Positions 43,402-52,721 of a DNA stretch of 64,000 nt are shown here, in pieces (the stretch's first letter is position 1; every line of letters begins with the position of its first letter). Position numbers and translations under genes: made by a program. Location: positions 43,293 through 107,292 of the forward strand of contig NZ_JACLGO010000013.1 of assembly GCF_014219065.1 (NCBI RefSeq), given 5' to 3'. Origin of the DNA: Halopseudomonas xiamenensis (GTDB lineage: Bacteria; Pseudomonadota; Gammaproteobacteria; Pseudomonadales; Pseudomonadaceae). The notes beneath the pieces are model-generated. The model was not told where the DNA came from. It searched no databases and saw only the letters and a program-made list of their open reading frames with translations.

Positions 43402-43984
43402 GGGACTTCCTTGATGCTTGAACCTTTTGGGGGAGGGCACTGGCCCGCAGGTATGTGACGGAATGCAGACAGTGTGTTGCGGGAAGCTGGCTCTGTCCAT
43501 TGGGTAGAGCCTGTCAGAAGGGACGTGAATGATGGGTCAATTCCAGTTCGAGGAGGCTGGTCGTGACTGGCAGTAATCGGCCAAAAACAGTCGTCTGAAT
43601 TGTCAGCGTATCGTCCTCGACTGAGTTTCAGCTACGTGCTGCTCAAGTTATGCCATTTGCTTATGGACGAGTATTCAAAAAGGCTGTTTGGCTCGACCAT
43701 GCCTGGCCGTCCCGCTGCTACGCCGTAATATCAAGCGTCGCGGTGACTCTTATAAGCCTGGGTCCTGGCATTCGCTCGAGGCTGCATATTGCTCGCGACA
43801 AAACTTAACAATTCTGCGCGCCACCGTACCCCCACTATGCCGATATAGTGGCAAGGTTCGTCTAGTCGGATAGGGCTTTCAACTGTTCTTAAGGCCAGGC
43901 AGACACCGCCAGGAGTGGGTAATAGCAGCGTGCGATTACAGCCCGCATCGACTTATAACAACAAACCTAGAAGGCGTATTGTCC
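43402..43984. other. Intergenic region before the MFS gene
   Basis: About 580 bp without a credible gene. The only structure I see is the palindrome at 43832-43851. A and T content is higher than in the flanking genes. Confidence 0.6.
43832..43851. repeat. Palindrome upstream of the MFS transporter
   Basis: CCACTAT-GCCGAT-ATAGTGG, perfect 7-bp arms. It contains GATATAG like camO but with other spacing. Possible operator about 130 bp before the MFS start. Confidence 0.4.
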
Positions 43985-45451
43985 ATGAGAACCATCACTG
44001 CCAGAGAGGGGGGAGCCCAAGGCCACTTGGCCGGCTACGGCTCCAAGGCGTACCGCAATTATGTGCTCTTCGCGCTGACATTTATTTACATCTTGAATTT
44101 CGTCGATCGCGCCCTGCTAGCGGTCGTCGGCCCCGACCTGGTACCGGACCTCGGGATTACAGACACCCAGTTCGGGCTTCTCACCGGCTTCGGTTTCGCC
44201 TTGCTCTACACAGCCGTGGGCATCCCGCTGGCGCGCTTTGCCGATGTCGCCAACCGCGTGTGGATCATGACCGTCTGCGTGGCCCTGTGGTCGCTGATGA
44301 CAGCGCTTTGCGGCCTGGCGATGGAAGTCACCATCGGCTCGGTCACCATAGGCGCGTTCTGGATTCTGCTGATGTGTCGCGTCGGTGTGGGGATTGGTGA
44401 GGCTGGCTGTACGCCGCCGGCCAACTCCCTGATCGCGGACTATTTCATCCCGCGTGAACGGTCCCAGGCACTGGGCTTCTACGCCATGGGCGTAACGCTC
44501 GGTACCATGTTCGCCAACATCATCGGCGGCTGGGTTACCGACGTATTCGACTGGCGCACCGCCTTCTTCGTCGTCGGTTTGCCGGGCTTGCTGGTCGCCC
44601 TTGCTTTCAAACTCACGGTCAAAGAGCCGCCGCGAGGCTACACCGATCCGCCCGAAGCCGTGAAAAAGGAGCGAGCCAGCCTGAGAGAAGCTATCCACGA
44701 GCTGATGGGTAAGCCGGCTTTCTGGCTGATGACCGCCGGTGCCACCATTGCCGCGTTCTGCGGTTACGGTATCTCCTCGTTCCAGTCGCTCTTTCTGGTC
44801 CGCACCTACGAAATTACCGCCGGCCAGGCTGCAATCTGGATCAACACGCCGGTCGCCCTGTCCGCCGCCGTTGGCACCTTCGCCACCGGTTGGCTGGCGA
44901 CCAAAATATACAAGAAGCACCCGGGCGCCATCGCCTGGGTACCGGCGGTAGGCCTGGCACTGTCGGTTCCCTTTTATATCGTCGCCTTCACCACCGAAAA
45001 TCTGCTCTACGCTGCAATCGGCCTGATCATCGGCGGCTTTGTGAAGTACGGCTACCTGGCCGCTCAGTACACGATCGGCCAAGGCGTGGTAAGCATGCGT
45101 GTGCGCGCAATGGCCACGGCAGTGATGCTGCTTCTCGTCAACCTGATTGGCTACGGCTTCGGCCCGCTGTTCATTGGCGCAATCTCCGACATCTTCTTCA
45201 AGTCCGGTATCGCCGATCTCGGCGTAGCGGCTGGCGAACTGGCACGAAACCAGTGCCACCCCGCCGTGATCGGTCAACTGAACCAGAGTCTGCAGGACGT
45301 CTGCGGACAGGTCTACGCACAAAGCCTGCAAACCTCCATGGTCATAATGGCCTGCCTGTACGCTGCCAGCGCTCTGTGCTTCCTGTTGACCTGGACCCGA
45401 TTGGGCAAGGATATGGTGGACAGAGAGGTGCAAAAACCGGTCACGCCATAA
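43985..45451 (+). CDS. MFS transporter, spinster-like
   Basis: 488 residues, about 12 membrane helices. LNFVDRALLAVVGPDL near 37-52, the GIPLARFADVANR loop (motif A position) near 80 and RVGVGIGEAGCTPPANSL near 135 are typical of the spinster-type MFS. A long loop near residues 420-445 lies before the last helix. Members near steroid or aromatic genes are thought to import hydrophobic acids; substrate here unknown. Ribosome site before ATG 43985 is AAGG at a long distance. Ends at a strong terminator. Confidence 0.83.
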   Translation: MRTITAREGGAQGHLAGYGSKAYRNYVLFALTFIYILNFVDRALLAVVGPDLVPDLGITDTQFGLLTGFGFALLYTAVGIPLARFADVANRVWIMTVCVALWSLMTALCGLAMEVTIGSVTIGAFWILLMCRVGVGIGEAGCTPPANSLIADYFIPRERSQALGFYAMGVTLGTMFANIIGGWVTDVFDWRTAFFVVGLPGLLVALAFKLTVKEPPRGYTDPPEAVKKERASLREAIHELMGKPAFWLMTAGATIAAFCGYGISSFQSLFLVRTYEITAGQAAIWINTPVALSAAVGTFATGWLATKIYKKHPGAIAWVPAVGLALSVPFYIVAFTTENLLYAAIGLIIGGFVKYGYLAAQYTIGQGVVSMRVRAMATAVMLLLVNLIGYGFGPLFIGAISDIFFKSGIADLGVAAGELARNQCHPAVIGQLNQSLQDVCGQVYAQSLQTSMVIMACLYAASALCFLLTWTRLGKDMVDREVQKPVTP

Positions 45452-45461
45452 AGGACTACCC

Positions 45462-45487
45462 AGAGGGCGCATTGCGCCCTCTCTTTT
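45462..45487 (+). terminator. Intrinsic terminator after the MFS gene
   Basis: AGAGGGCGC (45462-45470) and GCGCCCTCT (45474-45482) over ATT, followed by CTTTT. Confidence 0.8.
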
Positions 45488-45851
45488 GCGCCTAAAGGAG
45501 TCACTAGCGTCATGGAGTGATTGGGGTCCGATGGACCTTAACATTTCTGGTCCTCTCTTCATTCAGCTCATTTCCCTGGCTTGACCGATCGCCGGCTCGG
45601 TAGAAGCTATCGTCTGACGTCGATATCGTTCGATGTCATTCAGGTAGTTGGGGGCTGCGGATCAGTCCGCTTTCGGCCAGAAGCGGACGTTCACAATAGA
45701 AAATAAATCCGTCCCCTTTTCTTCATGTACCGAAAAGGCTGCCCAGCTCGGGTAGGCCACCAAACAGAGGAGGCCCAACAATAGCCCAGCACAACATAAG
45801 GAAGGCGAAGGCCATTCACGAACGACGCCAAGCCCAGCGGGGTAGTTTCTC
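45488..45851. other. Intergenic stretch with repeat remnant
   Basis: About 360 bp without a credible gene. It has a hairpin GTCCGCTT-N8-AAGCGGAC (45665-45688). Next to it at 45698-45723 is a stretch whose complement reads AAAAGGGGACGGATTTATTT, like a sequence often seen beside REP-associated transposases. No transposase remains. Confidence 0.5.
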
Positions 45852-46973
45852 CTATCCTTCCGCTGTCGCAGTGCGCGAAGCGGTGACACGTTCAAACTCG
45901 GCAATTTCTGCAACCACATAAGCAAGGTGATGGTTCGTGTCAATAGCAATCCACTGACCAGCGTTGCCTTTGAATTTCTTATTACTGCATCGAAGTATCT
46001 CGCTATCGCCCCAGCTAAATTCAGCGCCAAGGTAATGACCAGAGTTTATGATCTTCTGCGCGAGCTCCCACATCTGTTCACCCTTTGGGGGCTTGCTAAT
46101 AGACTGGCCACGCGCAACGAAATATTCCTTATCGATTGTATGTCGAATCTTTCCGTTTGTATGTTTACTTGGTACGCCTTCGTTAGTACTTGGGCCACGA
46201 ACACCATAATCACCGAAGTAAATCGGAAACTGGGAGAACCGCTGGCGAGCGCTTCTCCATAACAACATTTCCTTTCGCAAAACCACGCCACAAGTATTTG
46301 GCTTTTTCACCGCTTCGTTTATTGTCTTGGGCAACGAGCATCCAGCAATAGAGTACGACATGAACCCATACCCTGAAACCAGATTGAATAGCGACTCAAA
46401 TTTACCAAGTAGATCAATCGCGCCATAGGGGGTTACATCTTCAAAGTCCAAAATCACATGACAGTTCGCGGGATCGAGTTCGAGGAACGATAAGACCTCG
46501 TCCAGGTTCTCTTGAAAAAAGTCGGGCTCTGCAGCATCTTCAAAGGCTGTGTGATCGAGCCGAATGCAAAATTTACCTTTGTGAGTTCGTGCGATACTCT
46601 GTAATGCCATTTGGTACTCCAGTACGCCCCAGCGATCATAACCGACTACCGGAACCGCCTGAACCCCCATAAATTTCAGGGCCTGATAAGTATATGGGAT
46701 GACGTGCTCACCATGTTCGTTCGTTGTTGTTGGGCTCCAATGATAAGCATCGAACATCGCATATTTCCCCGCCCACAAACGCCCAATTTCCTCGCTTGCA
46801 TCGTCGATAAACTCAATGATTGGCGTCGAGCTTTCCCGATACTTCTTTCTGTCTGGGACTTTGGGTAACTCGAACATGGGAATTATATGTGTCGCGCTAA
46901 CGGGCTTGGTATTTTCCAGGGCAGTAAACTCCGCCGTCAGTGCTTTGAGTATCGGGAAATATGTGGTGTTCAT
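45852..46973 (-). CDS. Beta family protein (T4-like), third gene of a putative TA/defence module
   Basis: 373 residues. The layout YFPILKALTAEFTAL, VPVVGYDRW, CHVILDFEDV and the late GHYLGAEFSWGD, GNAGQWIAIDTNHH agrees with the Beta protein family (Pfam name), which has no settled function but is found in phage-related and defence contexts. Start ATG 46973 lies 3 bp after the stop of the HTH-peptidase gene. GC is low against the neighbours. Could be a toxin or effector of the module; this is inference. Confidence 0.72.
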   Translation of the reverse strand: MNTTYFPILKALTAEFTALENTKPVSATHIIPMFELPKVPDRKKYRESSTPIIEFIDDASEEIGRLWAGKYAMFDAYHWSPTTTNEHGEHVIPYTYQALKFMGVQAVPVVGYDRWGVLEYQMALQSIARTHKGKFCIRLDHTAFEDAAEPDFFQENLDEVLSFLELDPANCHVILDFEDVTPYGAIDLLGKFESLFNLVSGYGFMSYSIAGCSLPKTINEAVKKPNTCGVVLRKEMLLWRSARQRFSQFPIYFGDYGVRGPSTNEGVPSKHTNGKIRHTIDKEYFVARGQSISKPPKGEQMWELAQKIINSGHYLGAEFSWGDSEILRCSNKKFKGNAGQWIAIDTNHHLAYVVAEIAEFERVTASRTATAEG

Positions 46974-46976
46974 AAA

Positions 46977-48209
46977 CTAAGCCTCACAATCCTCGGTGGA
47001 GGGAAACAACATGCGTACTTGATTCTGTCCCACCAAGTCGGAGAACAGGCCATAATTTCCCGATTCCCTTCGGAATCTGCCAGCGATAATTGCTGGAGAA
47101 ATCTTAAGTTCTTTGGCGAATTTTTCAATTGATTCTTTGCTTGGCGATATGTACGCCTCGCTTCTACGCCACTGAGCCCGAGGGATAAAGGCTTCACGTG
47201 CTAGCCGGTTTGCCTCAGCCTCACGTCGATCTTCAGACGACGCATCGAGATCATCAAGAAAGGCATCCCCGTCTGTCACATGCTTCCATATATGTGCGAC
47301 TTCATGAATGAGGGTATACCAAAAATTGTCTAGCCGGTCATACCGTAATGTGAGGCCAATAATCGGAGTCCCGTCAACATCCTTTAACGCTGCTCCGTCC
47401 AGCAATGTGCCTTTTAGGGCTGGCTCGATAACAACAACAATACCTGATTTTTCTAACTGCTCAATTGCGAGCAAAGGCCCTGCATCAAAACGGCTAAGCT
47501 GTGCCAGTTCTTTCAAGTAACTTGCGGAGAGTACATTTGCATCGTATTCAACCAGACGGTCTTTCTTGTAACGCGCTTTCTGAATAACTCGGGCCAACCA
47601 AGCATAGAGCGCATACCTTGAAGTTGGTGTTTCTGCTTCCCCATAAAAAGTTTTTCGGAAAGACGCCGCACCAAACTGCAGGCCGGCATCGGATATGAAT
47701 CCTTTAACCAGATTTTCAATGCTATCCTTTGCTGCTTTGCCAACATTTTCGATCCAACCCCGGCGGGCCATTTCCTTGATAGGGAACTTCGACCAGTCTA
47801 CATTCCTCTTAGCCGCAGGTGAGTCAGGAAGTGAGGCACCTACTAGGGTATCCGCAGAAATGCCAAGCCCAATAGTCAATGCCCGGATCATTTGGACGGT
47901 TAGAGGGCGCTTACGATTAAGCACTTCAGATACACGGCTACTTGTTCCGAAATAGGGTACAAGGTCAGCTTGCTTCAAGCCCTTTTCATTCATACGAAAC
48001 AGGATTGCGTCGATAGGGTCCGGGCTCTCTACCGGGTACTTTGAGTTCTCATACGTTTCCAAGAGTACCGTAAGCAGTTCCAGCCGCTCGCTCTTTTTCG
48101 AGTTCAGTTCTGGACCTTCGGAAATTAGAGATTGGACCTCATCAAGGTATGCGGCATACTGCTCCTCTGTGCGAATTACCTTAGCTTCCATCATAATTTC
48201 TGTATTCAC
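46977..48209 (-). CDS. HTH-XRE plus ImmA/IrrE metallopeptidase, antitoxin-like regulator
   Basis: 410 residues from GTG 48209. A HigA-type helix-turn-helix lies at about 65-120 (NEKGLKQADLVPYFG, SRVSEVLNRKRPLT). An ImmA/IrrE-type zinc peptidase domain follows at about 245-370, with LIHEVAHIWKH (HExxH) near 310 and a downstream EAEANRLAREAF glutamate. Such fusions act as antitoxins or sensors that cleave a repressor. The GTG overlaps the HigB-like stop by 4 bp, and the Beta protein gene follows immediately: one three-gene operon. Confidence 0.82.
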   Translation of the reverse strand: MNTEIMMEAKVIRTEEQYAAYLDEVQSLISEGPELNSKKSERLELLTVLLETYENSKYPVESPDPIDAILFRMNEKGLKQADLVPYFGTSSRVSEVLNRKRPLTVQMIRALTIGLGISADTLVGASLPDSPAAKRNVDWSKFPIKEMARRGWIENVGKAAKDSIENLVKGFISDAGLQFGAASFRKTFYGEAETPTSRYALYAWLARVIQKARYKKDRLVEYDANVLSASYLKELAQLSRFDAGPLLAIEQLEKSGIVVVIEPALKGTLLDGAALKDVDGTPIIGLTLRYDRLDNFWYTLIHEVAHIWKHVTDGDAFLDDLDASSEDRREAEANRLAREAFIPRAQWRRSEAYISPSKESIEKFAKELKISPAIIAGRFRRESGNYGLFSDLVGQNQVRMLFPSTEDCEA

Positions 48210-48568
48210 TGTAAGTCCGTGATAACGGCAATGCCTTGTTGGAATGCAATTTGCAGAAAAACCTCTTTGGTACAGTTACTGATAGGAAAAATGAAGTGGC
48301 CCTGGTCGGACCGTCGCACGCTCGGGAATTGGTGACTCACATCTGCGGCCTGTTTCCAGTTCGCGGTTGTTAGCTCTGTGACCCATGCGCATACCCAAGT
48401 ACGCACCGTTTCATCGGCACGCAAGAGGTCTTGTAATTTGTCTCTTCCTAACAGTCGCATGGCTTCTTTTCCCAATTTGGGAATATTATGCATCAGGTCG
48501 AGCAGCGTCGCAAGGTCCCAATATGGGAAATTCATAAATTGGTGTGATTTTTGTACTTTGGGAGGCAT
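48206..48568 (-). CDS. HigB-like type II toxin (RelE superfamily)
   Basis: 120 residues. The C-terminal part (ANWKQAADVSHQFPSVRRS, HFIFPI, FLQIAFQQGIAVITD split by eye) matches the HigB toxin pattern: Trp, Asp-Val/Ile, Phe-Pro, then hydrophobic strands with a final Asp. HigB toxins cut mRNA on the ribosome. No strong ribosome site before ATG 48568. First gene of the module, toxin-before-antitoxin order as in higBA. Confidence 0.68.
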   Translation of the reverse strand: MPPKVQKSHQFMNFPYWDLATLLDLMHNIPKLGKEAMRLLGRDKLQDLLRADETVRTWVCAWVTELTTANWKQAADVSHQFPSVRRSDQGHFIFPISNCTKEVFLQIAFQQGIAVITDLQ

Positions 48569-48698
48569 AAAATGAAAAAAGGCTGAATCACACCGGGTTT
48601 CGTAGACGACTCCAAGCTTAAGGAACAGCCATTTTTCTCAGTCCACTTCTGGCCGCTAGCAGCCGTCTAACCTCGCGCATACCTCCAGAAACACCAAA

Positions 48699-48715
48699 GC
48701 CCCGCATCACGGGGC
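48699..48715 (-). terminator. Terminator of the fmd operon
   Basis: GCCCCG and CGGGGC over 5 nt, followed on the minus strand by TTTGGTGTTT. The rest of 48569-48737 shows no gene. Confidence 0.65.
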
Positions 48716-48737
48716 CTCGGTTATAGGGTAAACCACC

Positions 48738-49106
48738 TCAATGACTAATCATCCAAGGCCTCGCCGAAGGAAACATCTTCTCCCCGTTAGCCGTCCAGAA
48801 CAGCTTGGACTTACCCAGTTTCTGATGCGCGCAACCGCAGCCCTTGCCGTGCTTGTGCTCGTGCCGGGCCTGTTCTTCGGCGCGGTAGTCGGGCGTGGAC
48901 AGGATCGGGCTGTGCATGGCCTTTTCGTTTCTGTCCCGGGCCTTGCGCTCGCTGTCGTCTACCTTGAACAGGTGGCTTGGCAGCATGATCACCTTGGCTG
49001 ACATTACGCCGCACTGCGGGCAGGGCTGTGGTTTGTCGAACTCGTCCATGGTCGCCAGGGCATGGAACAGGCCATGGTCCTGGCATTTGTAGTCGTACAA
49101 GGGCAT
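48738..49106 (-). CDS. fmdB: FmdB-type zinc ribbon protein
   Basis: 122 residues. N-terminal zinc ribbon MPLYDYKCQDHGLF then PCPQCG near 33-38, and a C-terminal Cys/His-rich segment HEHKHGKGCGCAH. FmdB proteins accompany formamidase and are thought to help regulate or assemble it. Follows fmdA by 6 bp on the same strand. Confidence 0.88.
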   Translation of the reverse strand: MPLYDYKCQDHGLFHALATMDEFDKPQPCPQCGVMSAKVIMLPSHLFKVDDSERKARDRNEKAMHSPILSTPDYRAEEQARHEHKHGKGCGCAHQKLGKSKLFWTANGEKMFPSARPWMISH

Positions 49107-49112
49107 GTGCGG

Positions 49113-50345
49113 TTACTCCTTGTCTTTCGACAGCGGTACGTCCATTCCCCCGGTAACCTTCTTCTCGGGTCCGTTGGCGTTGGGGTTGATGTCGAAGTCG
49201 AAGATGTCGGTTGGCAGCCACAGGGTGGCGCAGGCGTTGGGCACGTCGACCACGCCGCTGATATGTCCTTCCACCGGTGCGCAGCCGAGCAGTGCGTAGC
49301 CCTGGGCCGGGGTGTAGCCGAACTTGGTCAGGTATTCGATGGCGTTGAGGCAGGCCTGGCGGTAGGCGATGTGCACGTCCAGATAGTGCTGCTTGCCTTG
49401 CTCGTCGACCGAGATGCCTTCGAAGATCACGTAGTCGTCGTAACGCGGTTTGATCGGGCTGGGCTTGAAGATCGGGTTCTTGATGCCGTACTTGGCCATG
49501 CCGTCCTTGATCAGGTTGACCCGCAGGTGAATCCAGCCGGCCATTTCGATGGCGCCGCAGAAGGTGATTTCACCGTCGCCCTGGCTGAAGTGCAGGTCGC
49601 CGACCGACAGGCCGCCGCCTTTGACGTAAACCGGGAAGTAGACCTTGGAGCCGCGGGACAGATCCTTGATGTCGCAATTGCCGCCATGCTCGCGTGGCGG
49701 TACGGTGCGGGCGCCTTCGGCGGCGGCCTTGGCCCTTTCTTCGCCGGCCAGGCGACCCATGTGCGCGGTGTCGGCGTAGGGCAGGTTGGCGAGGCCGGGT
49801 ACACGTTCGGGATCGGTTTCGAACAGTTCCTTTTCCCGTTTGTTCCACTCTTCGAGCATTTCCCTGGAGGGCAGGCAGCCGATCAGGCCGGGGTGGATCA
49901 GGCCGGGGAATTCGACGTTGGGTACATGGCGGGATTTGGTGAACATGCCGTTGAAGTCCCAGATGGATTTTTGCGCATCCGGGAAGTGTTCTGTGAGGAA
50001 GCCGCCGCCATTGGTCTTGGCGAAGAAGCCGTTGAAGCCCCACTGGCTTTCGGCGAAGGTGCCGATGTCGAGGATGTCCACTTCCAGCAGGTCGCCGGGT
50101 TCGCAGCCTTCGACGCCGATCGGGCCGGAGAGGAAATGCACCTGGGTCAGGTCCACGTCGCGCACGTCGTCGGCGCTGTCGTTGTTGGCGATCTGGCCGC
50201 CGGTCCAGTCGTAGCATTCGAGAATGAAGTCATCGCCGGGCTTGACCGTGGCCACCAGGGGGATGTCCGGGTGCCAGCGGTTGTGGACCATGTCGTTTTC
50301 GTAGGGGGGCTTGCTCAGGTCGATCTTGATAATGGTGTCAGCCAT
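49113..50345 (-). CDS. fmdA: Formamidase
   Basis: 410 residues from ATG 50345 (AGGAG upstream). The FmdA/AmdA acetamidase-formamidase fold: IKIDLSKPPYENDMVHNRWHPDIP, DLLEVDILDIG, FPGLIHPGLIGCLPS and GDLHFSQGDGEI. It hydrolyses formamide to formate and ammonia, and fits the length of the Methylophilus enzyme (407). It follows a palindrome at 50445 that is also seen before urtA. Together with AmiE and Urt transport it serves short-chain amide use. Confidence 0.92.
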   Translation of the reverse strand: MADTIIKIDLSKPPYENDMVHNRWHPDIPLVATVKPGDDFILECYDWTGGQIANNDSADDVRDVDLTQVHFLSGPIGVEGCEPGDLLEVDILDIGTFAESQWGFNGFFAKTNGGGFLTEHFPDAQKSIWDFNGMFTKSRHVPNVEFPGLIHPGLIGCLPSREMLEEWNKREKELFETDPERVPGLANLPYADTAHMGRLAGEERAKAAAEGARTVPPREHGGNCDIKDLSRGSKVYFPVYVKGGGLSVGDLHFSQGDGEITFCGAIEMAGWIHLRVNLIKDGMAKYGIKNPIFKPSPIKPRYDDYVIFEGISVDEQGKQHYLDVHIAYRQACLNAIEYLTKFGYTPAQGYALLGCAPVEGHISGVVDVPNACATLWLPTDIFDFDINPNANGPEKKVTGGMDVPLSKDKE

Positions 50346-50444
50346 TGTCACAACTCCTCGGGACAGATGGGTTCAGGGTTGAAATCCACGTGGTCACTAT
50401 CGGGCAAGGGCAGGGTGGCGACCATTCGTGAAATGACACCCCCG

Positions 50445-50464
50445 CCTACGTCATTTGACGTAGG
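50445..50464. promoter_or_regulatory. 20-bp palindrome before fmdA
   Basis: CCTACGTCATTTGACGTAGG, two perfect 9-bp arms with TT between. It overlaps the stop of the AAA ATPase gene and is 100 bp from the fmdA start. A 16-bp match is at 57769-57784 before urtA. Confidence 0.65.
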
Positions 50465-51503
50465 CATCATCAAGCGCCTGGACCTGGATGCCGCCGGCCA
50501 CCTGCTCGGCGCTGAAACGCCGGGCTTCGGGTTCGTCCAGCAGGGCGCAGGCCAGGGCCGGGGCCAGCTCATGGCGTACCCGGCGCGCCAGGTCGCGGGC
50601 GCCGAAGCGCGGGTCGTAGTCACGGCACAGCCAGCGGCGGGCTTCGGCGGTGATTTCGAGGCTGGCCTGGTGCGGCTCGAGGCGCCGATGCAGTTTCATT
50701 AGTTCGAGTTCCAGCAACACATCGGTCTGGTCCGCCGGCAACTGCTGGTAGTGCAGGATATGGTCGATGCGATTGATGAATTCCGGGTCGAAACGCTGGT
50801 GCAGGGCCTGCTCCAGTATCTGCTGTTCGCGGCCGCTGTGCGGTTGCAGCAGGCGCCGCCAGCCGTGGCGGAAACGCCCGTGGTAACGGGCCAGTTCGGC
50901 GGCGCCGAGGTTGCTGGTGAGGAAGATCAGGCTATTGCGGAAGTCGATCTGGCGGTTGCCCGCCGGCAGGGTCAGCAGGCCGGCATCCAGTACGTTGAGC
51001 AGGCTGCGGATGACCTCCGGGCTGGCCTTTTCCAGTTCGTCGAACAGCACGATGCCGGGCTTGCTGTAGCTGCCGCGGATCTTGTCGGCATCGAACAGGG
51101 TGTGGCCTTCCTTGCTGCCGACGTAGCCCGGCGGCGCGCCGGTCAGGGCCGAGGCGTAGTGTTCCTGGCTGAGGGTGTTCATGTCGATCCGGCACAGGGT
51201 ATCGGCACTGCCATGGATGGCCTCGGCCAGCGCCCTGACGGTTTCGGTCTTGCCGGTGCCGGTGGGGCCCATCAGCAGGCAGACGCCGAGTGGGCGGTGT
51301 TCCGGGCTGATGTCGGCGCGTACTACCTGCAACAGGCCGGCGATGGATTGCAGGGCGTCGTCCTGGCCGATGATGCGGGCGCTCAGGCGTGTCATGACCT
51401 GGGTTGGGTCGAAGGTGAAGCGGGTCTGGCGCAGGCCGGTGGTGAGTGGGCGCTGGGCCAGCAGTTCGCGGTTGGCGGTGATGCGTTCATTGGCGAAGGG
51501 CAT
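50451..51503 (-). CDS. amiB: AmiB-like AAA+ ATPase (ClpB/ClpA-type)
   Basis: 350 residues. Walker A GPTGTGKTETV near 80, Walker B GIVLFDELEKA near 150 and sensor-1 SLIFLTSNLG near 195, with a ClpB-like C-domain after residue 250. One AAA module only, no N-domain, as in AmiB of the P. aeruginosa amidase operon. It may help fold or remodel the amidase or transporter. AAGGA before ATG 51503. A REP-like pair separates it from amiE. Confidence 0.88.
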   Translation of the reverse strand: MPFANERITANRELLAQRPLTTGLRQTRFTFDPTQVMTRLSARIIGQDDALQSIAGLLQVVRADISPEHRPLGVCLLMGPTGTGKTETVRALAEAIHGSADTLCRIDMNTLSQEHYASALTGAPPGYVGSKEGHTLFDADKIRGSYSKPGIVLFDELEKASPEVIRSLLNVLDAGLLTLPAGNRQIDFRNSLIFLTSNLGAAELARYHGRFRHGWRRLLQPHSGREQQILEQALHQRFDPEFINRIDHILHYQQLPADQTDVLLELELMKLHRRLEPHQASLEITAEARRWLCRDYDPRFGARDLARRVRHELAPALACALLDEPEARRFSAEQVAGGIQVQALDDAYVK

Positions 51504-51530
51504 GGGCTTGTCCTTGTCTGTGGTAGCGAA

Positions 51531-51628
51531 TGGATTGCCGCGGCCTTCGGCCTCGCAATGACGGAGAACGGGAGCCTGGCACCGTAACGCCCCCCCGTCA
51601 TCGCGAGGCCGAAGGCCGTGGCGATCCA
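51531..51628. repeat. Inverted REP-like pair
   Basis: Two 34-bp copies at 51531-51564 and 51595-51628 in opposite directions, 31 of 34 bases alike. Each has the internal palindrome GGCCTTCGGCC or its complement. Typical of Pseudomonas REP/BIME elements, between amiE and amiB. Confidence 0.75.
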
Positions 51629-51635
51629 GCGCGGC

Positions 51636-52682
51636 TCAGGCGCCCGCGCTTTTCTCCTTGCCCTCCACCGGCAACTCGCCAACCGGGCACTCGGCCACGC
51701 CCACGGTGCTGCGGGTGATGGCTTCGACCTGTTCGCGGGCCTTTTCGGCATCCATCACCCAGGTGCGGTAGAAGTCGAACGGGCAGTCGGCCACGCCCTT
51801 GTCGCCGTCGCCGGAGTTGTACATGCCGGTGTAGCCACGGTGCAGCAGTTTGAACAGGTGGTTCTGCGACTGGTCGTTGGCGCGCGCGTCGCGGATCTGC
51901 GAGATCGACAGTTGGGCGTACTGGATGCCCATGTCCTCTTCGCCGCACTCGCCCAGGGTACGGCCATCGAAGCCGATGATCGCCGAGTGGCCGAAGTAGG
52001 AGTAGACCCCGTCGAAGCCGCTGGCGTTGGCCACCGCCACATAGCAGTTGTTGGCCCAGGCCATGCTCTTGGCCATCATCACCTGCTGGTCCTTGGCCGG
52101 GTACATGTAGCCCTGGCAACGGACGATCAGCTCGGCGCCCTTCATCGCGCAGTCGCGCCAGATTTCCGGGTAGTTGCCGTCGTCGCAGATGATCAGACTG
52201 ATCTTCATGCCCTTGGGCCCTTCGCTGACGTAGGTGGTGTCGCCGGGATACCAGCCTTCGATCGGGCACCAGGGGATGCACTTGCGGTATTTCTGGACGA
52301 TCTCGCCTTCGCTGTTGATCAGCACCAGGGTGTTGTAGGGCGCCTTGTGCGGGTGTTCCTCGTGGCGCTCGCCGGTCAGTGAGAACACGCCCCAGGTGTT
52401 GGCGTCGCGGCAGGCCTGGGCGAAGATCGCGGTTTCGTCGCCGGGGATGCTGGCGGCGGTGGCCATCATTTCGTCGTTGTCGTACATGATGCCCATGGTG
52501 CTGTATTCCGGAAACACCACCAGGTCCATGCCCGGCAGGCCGAGCTTCATGCCGCGGATCATGTCGGCGATCCGGTGCGCGTTCTCCAATACCTGTTCGC
52601 GGGTATGCAGGCGCGGCATCTTGTAATTGACTACGGCAACACCGACGGTATCGTTACTGCTTGATATGTCACCATGACGCAT
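51636..52682 (-). CDS. amiE: Aliphatic amidase
   Basis: 348 residues, beginning [20 protein letters not shown] as in P. aeruginosa AmiE and close to it throughout. Nitrilase-fold catalytic Glu59 (FPEYS), Lys134 (KYRKCIPW) and Cys166 (ICDDGNYPE) are all present. It hydrolyses acetamide, propionamide and similar to the acid and ammonia. AGAGGAG before ATG 52682. First after urtE, 39 bp on. Confidence 0.96.
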   Translation of the reverse strand: MRHGDISSSNDTVGVAVVNYKMPRLHTREQVLENAHRIADMIRGMKLGLPGMDLVVFPEYSTMGIMYDNDEMMATAASIPGDETAIFAQACRDANTWGVFSLTGERHEEHPHKAPYNTLVLINSEGEIVQKYRKCIPWCPIEGWYPGDTTYVSEGPKGMKISLIICDDGNYPEIWRDCAMKGAELIVRCQGYMYPAKDQQVMMAKSMAWANNCYVAVANASGFDGVYSYFGHSAIIGFDGRTLGECGEEDMGIQYAQLSISQIRDARANDQSQNHLFKLLHRGYTGMYNSGDGDKGVADCPFDFYRTWVMDAEKAREQVEAITRSTVGVAECPVGELPVEGKEKSAGA

Positions 52683-52721
52683 GGCGTTCTCCTCTCGTGG
52701 GGTGGGTTGTCTTGGGCCGCT

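Noticed and set aside
43832..43851. A second camO site
   Set aside because: It shares the GATATAG half but the other half and the spacing differ, so CamR binding is unlikely without proof.
43688..43873. Small 61-codon frame in the 43.4-44.0 kb gap
   Set aside because: No ribosome site, no family resemblance, and it runs through the palindrome at 43832.
44117..45562. 481-codon minus-strand frame over the MFS gene
   Set aside because: No recognisable fold and it mirrors the hydrophobic transporter frame. The plus strand has a ribosome site, helices and terminator.
45662..46030. 122-codon minus-strand frame at the end of the Beta-protein gene
   Set aside because: It overlaps the real gene by 180 bp and covers the hairpin and repeat remnant. 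The protein text has no family pattern.
49062..50702. Long plus-strand reading frame (546 codons) over fmdA and fmdB
   Set aside because: It is the mirror of fmdA and the start of the ATPase gene on the other strand in GC-rich DNA. It has no ribosome site and no family pattern, while the minus-strand genes are certain.
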